Shown in pieces: positions 1-4,339 of a stretch of DNA of 6,955 bases; the stretch's first letter is position 1, and each line of letters begins with the position of its first letter. The position numbers and the translations under genes were made by a program. The stretch covers positions 1 to 6,955 of the forward strand of contig CAZKZI010000153.1 of the NCBI GenBank assembly GCA_964557205.1. The letters are read 5' to 3'. The notes below the pieces were generated by a model. The model had not been told where the DNA came from, did not search any database, and saw only the letters and a list, made by a program, of their open reading frames with translations. The DNA comes from JAQVQN01 sp964557205. Lineage in GTDB: Bacteria; Verrucomicrobiota; Kiritimatiellia; RFP12; UBA1067.

Positions 1-575
1 TTTATCCCGGTTCGGACGGGATCAGCTTATCAAATTCGGGCAGTCTGTTGCTGGGTGGAGGGACGGTTCACGTAACCAACACGGCATGGGCCAGCGATGC
101 GGCCCTGACCCTGACCGGCGAGGGCGGGGATACGGTGTTCGACACGGCGGCGGGAACCAGCGCGACACTTTCCGGCACGCTTTCGGGCGCGGGCGGTCTG
201 GTCAAGACCGGCGCGGGCACGCTGACGCTCGGCGGGGCCAACGTCTTTACGGGTGGCGTGACAGTGGCGGGCGGCACACTTGTGGCGAACAGCGGCTTGG
301 TGAACGCGACGAACCTGTCGGTCACGGCATCGGGCGCGATGCTGACCATCGGGAGCGCGGATTCGCTCAACACGAACGCGATGCTGAACGTGGCGGCGGG
401 CGGGCTCGTGAACCTGGCTTTCAGCGGCACGGCGACGGTCAATGCGCTGATGGTGAACGGTGTGCCGAAATCGCCGGGAACCTATGACAGCGGGAGTGCT
501 TTCATCACAGGGATGGGGGCTTTGAGTGTGCTTAACGGCCCGCCGCTGCAGGAGACAATGATCATGATCCATTGA
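1..575 (+). CDS. Autotransporter-associated beta-strand repeat protein, 3' end (partial)
   Basis: The reading frame is open from base 3 and stops with TGA at 573-575, so the true start lies outside the window. The visible ~190 residues are almost all G, A, T, S, V, N and L. They include one clear copy of the autotransporter-associated beta-strand repeat at about 186-285 (GAGGLVKTGAGTLTLGG, then a FTGGVTVAGGTL half). Such repeats form a right-handed beta-helix in large secreted or surface proteins and are abundant in PVC bacteria. The end follows the usual layout, with a turn-rich segment (VNGVPKSPGTYDSGSAF) and a last strand (GALSVLN). I see no PEP-CTERM signal and no outer-membrane barrel, so export and anchoring must depend on the missing N-terminus or another system. 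The last residues (PPLQETMIMIH) do not look like the family and may be a drifted tail. The ligand or function is unknown. The family call is firm. Confidence 0.85.
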   Translation, partial: YPGSDGISLSNSGSLLLGGGTVHVTNTAWASDAALTLTGEGGDTVFDTAAGTSATLSGTLSGAGGLVKTGAGTLTLGGANVFTGGVTVAGGTLVANSGLVNATNLSVTASGAMLTIGSADSLNTNAMLNVAAGGLVNLAFSGTATVNALMVNGVPKSPGTYDSGSAFITGMGALSVLNGPPLQETMIMIH

Positions 576-591
576 CAAGGGTGATGAAACA

Positions 592-759
592 GTGAAGAAA
601 AAAAATCATGTGCTGATGTCAGCGTTCGTTCTCAGTTTATCTGTCGTTTGTTTCGGCGACAGCATCACCGGGATATATTACCACAGCGGCAACCGGCGGG
701 CGTGGCCGGAAATGCTCAAGATCGCGCTGGATCAATGGTTTGACGGACAGATCGGGTAG
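592..759 (+). pseudogene. Truncated SGNH/GDSL hydrolase, N-terminal 55 codons
   Basis: A GTG at 592, with a weak purine-rich AGGGTGAT seven bases upstream, opens a 55-residue frame that ends at TAG 757-759. It begins KKKNHVLMSAFVLSLSVVCF, a basic and hydrophobic stretch that could be a signal peptide. Next comes GDSITG, which is SGNH block I with the nucleophile Ser, and then YYHSGNRRAWPEML, typical of secreted SGNH esterases. A full enzyme is about 200-250 residues and needs the later Gly, Asn and Asp-x-x-His blocks. All of these are missing, so this piece cannot be an active hydrolase. The stop codon is the first three bases of the palindromic element at 757-806, so the truncation coincides with the element. 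The motif sits unusually close to the hydrophobic stretch, so the signal peptide may overlap the first beta strand. An assembly join at the repeat is an alternative to a real pseudogene. Confidence 0.7.
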
Positions 760-806
760 GGACACCTCCCCGAGGTGTCCGCGGACGGTTCGGGGAACCG
801 TCCCTA
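757..806. repeat. 50-bp dyad-symmetric double-hairpin element
   Basis: Two perfect 21-nt hairpins lie side by side. The first is at 760-780 (arms GGACACCTC and GAGGTGTCC, loop CCC) and the second at 783-803 (arms GGACGGTTC and GAACCGTCC, loop GGG). The ends are inverted copies (TAGGGAC at 757-763, GTCCCTA at 800-806) and the centre is the palindrome GTCCGCGGAC at 777-786. The centres of the ends and of the middle palindrome coincide at 781.5, so the whole element has one dyad axis. This is the style of REP-like mobile palindromes. No REP-associated (RAYT) transposase gene lies in the window. Confidence 0.75.
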
Positions 807-914
807 CCAAAACGAAGTGACAGCGGACGGTTCGGGGCACCGTCCCTACCAAAACGAAGTGACAGCGGACGGTTCGGGGAACCGTCCCTACCAAAACGAA
901 GTGACAGCGGACGG
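781..914. repeat. Array A: 42-bp palindromic tandem repeat, 3.2 copies
   Basis: Units start at 781, 823 and 865, with a partial fourth copy of eight bases at 907-914. Each unit is a 21-bp hairpin (783-803, 825-845, 867-887) plus a 21-bp linker that includes CTACCAAAACGAAGTGACAG. Units 1 and 3 are identical. Unit 2 carries a single A-to-C change (GGGGCACC for GGGGAACC) that breaks one stem pair. The unit length is divisible by three, so all six frames show a 14-residue periodicity. These are artefacts of the repeat and I see no support for translation. The array separates the SGNH fragment from the aldolase fragment. Confidence 0.85.
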
Positions 915-1142
915 GAGTCTGGACATCGGGGGCTGAACAAAATCTTCGACCGCAATATCCGCCACGGCATCGACGGGATTTTCATCCTCGGGTCGATGGG
1001 CGAATGGAACCAGTTTTCCGACGCATTCCGCGACCGGCTGGTCGCCGAGAGCGTCAAGGCGGTCGCGGGCAGAACAGGAGTGAATGTATGTTACGGTATC
1101 GCGAGACGGGCGAACTGCATAAGGATTTTCACGGCAGCATGA
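904..1142 (+). pseudogene. Fragment of a DapA-superfamily aldolase (internal piece, frameshifted)
   Basis: Two frames together read like residues ~15-75 of a dihydrodipicolinate synthase/N-acetylneuraminate lyase family (beta/alpha)8 aldolase. The first frame (904-933) gives TADGSLDIGG and then meets TGA at 934. The second frame, from 933, gives LNKIFDRNIRHGIDGIF, then ILGSMGEWNQFS, then a helix ending VKAVAGRT at about 1076, and stops at TGA 1140. The change of frame falls in a run of five G at 928-932, and one extra G would restore the frame. GSMGE occupies the place of the GTTGE substrate loop of E. coli DapA, so the parent was probably another keto-acid aldolase and not true DapA. The first strand, the Schiff-base Lys and more than three quarters of the barrel are missing. 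The piece is bounded by array A upstream and the next gene downstream. It cannot be functional as written. Confidence 0.65.
1076..1080 (+). promoter_or_regulatory. Shine-Dalgarno AGGAG for the gene at 1088
   Basis: AGGAG lies seven bases before ATG 1088 and supports that start over the in-frame ATG at 1004. Translation from 1004 would give arginine-rich residues in the wrong frame across the aldolase fragment. The site lies within or next to the last aldolase-like codons. Confidence 0.6.
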
Positions 1143-1557
1143 ACGCCGCCGTGGAATATGTCGGCAGCCGGTACGGGCGGGAGGGGCTGCGCGAAGTGTT
1201 CCGGAACACCGCTCAGAAGGTGTACCAATCTATTTATGAGAAGCTCAAGGCGGGGGACTGGAGCGAGCTGCTCGAACACTGGCGGTATTTCATGGAACGC
1301 GAGGGCGCGGATTTCTCGATCGAGGTCACAGACGGGGAGGCGGTCATGACCGTTCGGCACTGTCCGGCGGTGGAGCACCTGCGCAAGCTGGGGCTGATGC
1401 CCTCGCGATTTTTCTGTGACCAGACAATTATGCTGAACGAGGCGTGGTGCGAGGGTACGCCCTTCGAGACGGTCACGGCAATCACGGGCGACGGAAGCTG
1501 TGTGCAGAAGGTCAGGTTATTGCGACCACCAAGTGGTCGCAATGACGAGGGTAAAAA
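1088..1557 (+). CDS. Small cysteine protein 1, ATC hydrolase-like (3' end lost in repeat and gap)
   Basis: The frame opens with MLRYRETGELHKDFHG, continues through a helical half (about residues 15-70), and ends in a beta-rich half carrying HCP (Cys92), FCD (Cys110), Cys121 and GSC (Cys138). About 143 residues look like protein, up to CVQKVR at base 1516. After that the frame enters a palindrome and the 45-bp repeat array, and then the 100-N gap, so the true stop is unknown. The layout (helices, then CP, a Cys-Asp about 18 residues on, and a late Cys after a Gly-rich turn) resembles L-2-amino-thiazoline-4-carboxylate hydrolase-like proteins. I hold this tentatively. ATC hydrolase opens the thiazoline ring on a route to L-cysteine, but many relatives have no known substrate. 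There is no signal peptide, so it is probably cytoplasmic. It is a paralogue of the gene at 1820. Confidence 0.6.
1516..1546. repeat. Palindrome at the 3' end of small cysteine gene 1
   Basis: ATTGCGACCAC (1519-1529) and GTGGTCGCAAT (1533-1543) form a perfect 11-bp stem around the loop CAA. In RNA the stem extends three further pairs, including one G-U, to 1516-1546. The right arm is also the start of the 45-bp repeat unit (GTCGCAATGACGAGGG), so the palindrome is the left boundary of array B. It begins exactly where recognisable protein homology ends. No T-run follows, so it is not a standard intrinsic terminator. Confidence 0.75.
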
Positions 1558-1657
1558 NNNNNNNNNNNNNNNNNNNNNNNNNNNNNNNNNNNNNNNNNNN
1601 NNNNNNNNNNNNNNNNNNNNNNNNNNNNNNNNNNNNNNNNNNNNNNNNNNNNNNNNN
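1558..1657. other. Assembly gap, exactly 100 N
   Basis: The run of N is exactly 100 long, the conventional placeholder for a gap of unknown size, and it lies inside a tandem array. The phase of the flanking repeats (145 bases from CGC at 1538 to CGC at 1683) is not a multiple of 45, which also shows that the size is nominal. Confidence 0.98.
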
Positions 1658-1805
1658 AGGCGGGGACGGACAGGGATGTGGTCGCAATGACGAGGGTAAA
1701 AAAGGCGGGGACGGACAGGGATGTGGTCGCAATGACGAGGGTAAAAAAGGCGGGGACAGGTAGGGATGTGGTCGCAATGACGAGGGTAAAAAGGCGGGGA
1801 CAGGC

Positions 1806-1810
1806 AGGGA
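1806..1810 (+). promoter_or_regulatory. Ribosome binding site inside the last repeat unit
   Basis: AGGGA at 1806-1810 lies nine bases before ATG 1820 and belongs to the final copy of array B (CAGGCAGGGATGTG). The related sequence GGGATGTG occurs in every copy, but only the last copy has a gene at the right distance. A GTG at 1812 is out of frame and leads at once to a stop. Confidence 0.45.
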
Positions 1811-1819
1811 TGTGAGCGT

Positions 1820-2290
1820 ATGATTCCAAGTGATCAGTTTGTGCGGTTTTACAACGAGGTGTTTAAATTCCTGGAGGCGCAGGGCGGTGACGCGCTGGAG
1901 GAATACTACCGTGTGGTTTCGGAACAGCAGGAGATGCACTGTCTGGAGTTGTTCAAGGCACAGGGATTGGCCGGGATGAAAGCATACTGGGACCGTATCG
2001 CGATTGAGGAGAATTGCGATATGGTTTGCACCCTGTACCCGGACCGGCTGGAATTGGTGATGAACCGCTGCCCTAGCCTGAGCAAGGCGATGGACAACGA
2101 TGCCGGGGCTTTTGCGCGCTATTGCGACCACTGTCCCGGGTGGGTGCTTCCGCTGCTTGGAAAGGCGGGCTTTCATTGCGAGTACGATATGATCGACCGT
2201 GCCGTGCCGCAGTGCCGCATGACGATCTATCCCGCCGACCCGAACCGACCCTCGCGCGTACTGGCCAGTGAGCGAAAGATTCCTTGCTAA
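1820..2290 (+). CDS. Small cysteine protein 2, ATC hydrolase-like (156 aa)
   Basis: This is a complete 156-residue frame from ATG 1820 to TAA 2288-2290, with no signal peptide or membrane segment. The first ~55 residues are helical (VRFYNEVFKFLEAQ, then EEYYRVVSEQQEMHCLELF). The rest is strand-rich and has seven further cysteines: Cys66, Cys70, RCP (Cys84), YCDHC (Cys102 and Cys105), Cys120 and PQC (Cys132), plus a C-terminal Cys156. Trp57, Cys84 and Cys102 have the same mutual spacing (27 and 18 residues) as Trp65, Cys92 and Cys110 of the gene at 1088, and Pro and Asp follow the two Cys in both. The order of elements again suggests an ATC hydrolase-like fold, but I cannot name a substrate. 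The cysteines could bind metal or a thiol compound. It lies directly after array B. No terminator is obvious after it, and 100 bases separate it from the next gene. Confidence 0.75.
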   Translation: MIPSDQFVRFYNEVFKFLEAQGGDALEEYYRVVSEQQEMHCLELFKAQGLAGMKAYWDRIAIEENCDMVCTLYPDRLELVMNRCPSLSKAMDNDAGAFARYCDHCPGWVLPLLGKAGFHCEYDMIDRAVPQCRMTIYPADPNRPSRVLASERKIPC

Positions 2291-2336
2291 TGCTTTTGCC
2301 CAACCAGAATTCATTAGCGGGTATGGGGCGTTTTAG

Positions 2337-2366
2337 TTGGGAAGCAGGCGCTAAAAAGGGTACTAT
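2337..2366 (+). promoter_or_regulatory. Weak sigma70-type promoter candidate before the GHL10 gene
   Basis: TTGGGA (2337-2342) and TACTAT (2361-2366) each match four of six consensus bases and are separated by 18 bp. They lie in the 100-bp space upstream of ATG 2391, which is the only room for a promoter before the hydrolase cluster. This is suggestive only. Promoter consensus in PVC bacteria is not well defined. Confidence 0.2.
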
Positions 2367-2390
2367 TCTGATTCTTTCAAGGGGGGCGGG

Positions 2391-4319
2391 ATGCGATTCT
2401 CGAGGCTACTTTTCTTTTGCTTGCTAGTATCGGCACCGGCGTTGGCCGCGCCAGTCGCCGTGATTCAGGGACACAACTCCGTGGCCGCTGGCGAACGGCG
2501 GTTCGCACAGGCTTTGGCACGGCATGTGGAGCGCTGGTACCGCGAGTCTGGAGTTGAGGCGGCATTGTCGGATGACACCGACCTGACGCGCACACTGGCC
2601 GGCAAGAAGGTGGCAGCACTGGTTTATCTGGCGCATCCTGACCGTGAACAAATGAAAGCTCTGGCGGGATTTATAGGTCGCGGCGGCAAGCTGATAGTGT
2701 TTTACTCTTCCTCGCCGGAATTGGCGGCGCTGATGGGCATGAAAACCGTCGGCTATCAAAAGGGCAACACAGACGGGCGTTGGTCAATGATGCGCTTCGC
2801 GGAGTCGCGTCCTCGCGGTGTCCCCGAGTCGATACTTCAGACTTCGTCGAACCTTTTTTTGATGGAACCTTTGCCGGGCCGATCACAAGTGTTGGCCTGG
2901 TGGCATGACCGTCAGGGGCGGCGGACTGCCGAGGCGGCGTGGCTGGCATCGCCGGCGGGATACTGGATGACCCATGTGTTGCTGGCAGATGGTGATTCCG
3001 ACGCTAAAGGTCGGCTTTTGCTGGCTTTGGCGGGTGCGCATGACCCAGCGCTCTGGGGACCGGCGGCATCGAGTGTTTTGTGTAAGGCACGCAGAGTGGG
3101 CGGCGGAGTGCAGAACATTTTGGCGGCGGCAGGAAAGCTGAAGGATGCGCGGCGGCGATCTTCGGCTATTTCAGCGGTGCAGGTTTTGCAACGCAAAGAA
3201 AACGAGTGCGTCGGGTTGTTGTCCTCCGGCAAGGGCCGGCAGGCGTGGGAGGCATCCAATGATCTGCGCACGCGGATGTACGAGGTCTACGGCCTGTTGC
3301 AGCCGTCGCGCAAAGGAGAGATCAGGGCGGTCTGGGATCATTCAGGCATGGGGCTATATCCGGGCGAATGGCCGCGCACCTGCCGCCTGCTGAAAGACGC
3401 CGGCTTCACGGACATCTACGTCAATGTGGCGGGAGCGGCCTTCGCGCATTATGCCAGCGGGGTTCTGCCGCGTTCGCGCGTTTTCACCGAACAGGGCGAT
3501 CAGCTGGCAGCCTGTGTGGCGGCGGCAAAACCCTTTGGTTTGCGTGTTCACGCTTGGCTGCTGTGCTTTTCGACTGAAGGGGCGACACCGGCGCGCATAG
3601 ACATTTTCAGAAAACGCGGCTGGCTGCTGACCAATCCGGACGGTTCGCCGCGTTCGTGGCTTGACCCGGCGGTGCCGGAAGTCAGGGCCTATCTGGTGGG
3701 AGCCGTGCGTGAAATGGCGGTCAAACATGATGTGTACGGGGTACATCTCGATTTCGTGCGCTATCCGGATTACGCATCGAGTTTGGGACCGACGGTAAAG
3801 GCTCGTTTTGAGCAGGCCACCGGAAGGCGCGCGGCGGCCTGGCCGGAAGATGTGAAGAGCGGTGCTTTGCGAAGTCTTTTCATCCAGTGGCGCGCTAAGC
3901 AGGTGTCAGATTTTGTGCAGTCCGCGCGCCGTGTGATGCGTCGTGACGCGCCGGGCAAGCTGATGACGGCGGCGGTTTACGGTAAATATCCGTCGTGTCT
4001 GTACGCGGTGGGTCAGGATTGGGAATCGTGGATCAACATAGGACTGGTTGACTATGTGATGCCGATGAACTACACCGAAGATTTCGGCCGTTTCAACGAG
4101 TGGCTGTCGCATCAGACCCGTACGCGTCAGCAGGCGATGCGGATATTGCCGGGCATCGGTGTCACAGCGGCGGAAAGCAGGCTGGACGCGGCGCAGGTGA
4201 TCGATCAGATACAGGCGGTTAGGCGGGCGGGGTGTCCCGGGTTCGCGCTGTTCGACCTCGACACGACCTTGCGCCAAGAGATACTGCCGGTATTGCGCCT
4301 GGGTGCTTGCGCTCCCTGA
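2391..4319 (+). CDS. Secreted GHL10-family (DUF187/YngK/DigH-like) glycosyl hydrolase, 642 aa
   Basis: ATG 2391 follows an AAGGGGGG ribosome site at 2379-2386. Residues 1-20 are a signal peptide (MRFSRLLFFCLLVSAPALAA), so the protein is exported. Residues ~21-220 look like a class I glutamine-amidotransferase-like fold, with a strand-helix-strand at VAALVYLAHPDREQMKAL and then FIGRGGKLIVFYS; no catalytic triad is evident. A helical stretch (~225-305) links to a GHL10 (PF02638) TIM barrel at ~308-635. Barrel marks are IRAVWDHSGM (311-320), FTDIYVNVAG (339-348), WLLTNPDGSP, SWLDPAVPEVRAYL, GVHLDFVRYPD (450-460) and VDYVMPMNYTED (553-564). Asp454 in the HLDFVRYP strand is the best active-site candidate. 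The family includes E. coli DigH (YddW), which cuts peptide-free peptidoglycan strands, so a cell-wall or other glycan substrate is plausible. Its substrate is not shown here. The next gene starts 20 bases later, so they are probably cotranscribed. Confidence 0.85.
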   Translation: MRFSRLLFFCLLVSAPALAAPVAVIQGHNSVAAGERRFAQALARHVERWYRESGVEAALSDDTDLTRTLAGKKVAALVYLAHPDREQMKALAGFIGRGGKLIVFYSSSPELAALMGMKTVGYQKGNTDGRWSMMRFAESRPRGVPESILQTSSNLFLMEPLPGRSQVLAWWHDRQGRRTAEAAWLASPAGYWMTHVLLADGDSDAKGRLLLALAGAHDPALWGPAASSVLCKARRVGGGVQNILAAAGKLKDARRRSSAISAVQVLQRKENECVGLLSSGKGRQAWEASNDLRTRMYEVYGLLQPSRKGEIRAVWDHSGMGLYPGEWPRTCRLLKDAGFTDIYVNVAGAAFAHYASGVLPRSRVFTEQGDQLAACVAAAKPFGLRVHAWLLCFSTEGATPARIDIFRKRGWLLTNPDGSPRSWLDPAVPEVRAYLVGAVREMAVKHDVYGVHLDFVRYPDYASSLGPTVKARFEQATGRRAAAWPEDVKSGALRSLFIQWRAKQVSDFVQSARRVMRRDAPGKLMTAAVYGKYPSCLYAVGQDWESWINIGLVDYVMPMNYTEDFGRFNEWLSHQTRTRQQAMRILPGIGVTAAESRLDAAQVIDQIQAVRRAGCPGFALFDLDTTLRQEILPVLRLGACAP

Positions 4320-4329
4320 AAAAGGGAAA

Positions 4330-4334
4330 AGGGG
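4330..4334 (+). promoter_or_regulatory. Shine-Dalgarno AGGGG setting the start at 4340
   Basis: AGGGG lies five bases before ATG 4340. The frame is open back to 4232, inside the previous gene, but ATG 4340 directly precedes a basic, hydrophobic export signal, so the upstream 36 codons are rejected. Confidence 0.65.
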
Positions 4335-4339
4335 AAATC

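Larger units (their letters stand above)
1536..1814. repeat. Array B: 45-bp tandem repeat, interrupted by the assembly gap
   Basis: Units begin GTCGCAATGACGAGGGTAAA and end GGGATGTG. Complete copies lie at 1681-1725 (45 bp), 1726-1770 (45 bp) and 1771-1814 (44 bp, one A fewer). A partial head lies before the gap (1536-1557) and a partial tail after it (1658-1680). The head and the A-run are invariant apart from the A count, while the segment around 1711-1718 varies (ACGGACAGGG, ACAGGTAGGG, ACAGGCAGGG). Forty-five is divisible by three, so long repetitive frames appear on both strands; I do not regard them as genes. There are no spacer-like unique segments, so it is not CRISPR. The copy number is unknown because of the gap. 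Confidence 0.85.

Noticed and set aside
781..914. Possible CRISPR array with palindromic repeats
   Set aside because: The 21-bp linkers between palindromes are the same in every copy, so they are part of the repeat and not spacers.
637..1057. Minus-strand frames with 14-residue repeats (GTVPRTVRCHFVLV, PLSLRFGRDGSPNR)
   Set aside because: The periodicity is the direct result of a 42-bp DNA repeat divisible by three. There is no ribosome site, and the frames run into unrelated gene fragments.
1004..1087. Earlier in-frame start for small cysteine protein 1
   Set aside because: The extra 28 residues are arginine-rich and overlap the aldolase fragment in another frame. ATG 1088 has an AGGAG at good spacing.
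1536..1814. Possible CRISPR array
   Set aside because: Units are back-to-back near-identical copies with no variable spacers, and no cas gene is present.
1512..2314. Minus-strand frames with 15-residue repeats across array B
   Set aside because: These are artefacts of the 45-bp repeat and they run through the gap. The DNA sequence, including palindromic ends, explains them better than coding.
2328..2358. TTTTAG/CTAAAA inverted pair upstream of the GHL10 gene as an operator
   Set aside because: The stem is only six bases with a 14-base space between arms. Such pairs are common by chance and nothing else supports it.
4232..4339. Earlier start for the GH42-like protein overlapping the GHL10 gene
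   Set aside because: It would bury the export signal 36 residues in and overlaps conserved GHL10 coding sequence. ATG 4340 has its own AGGGG.
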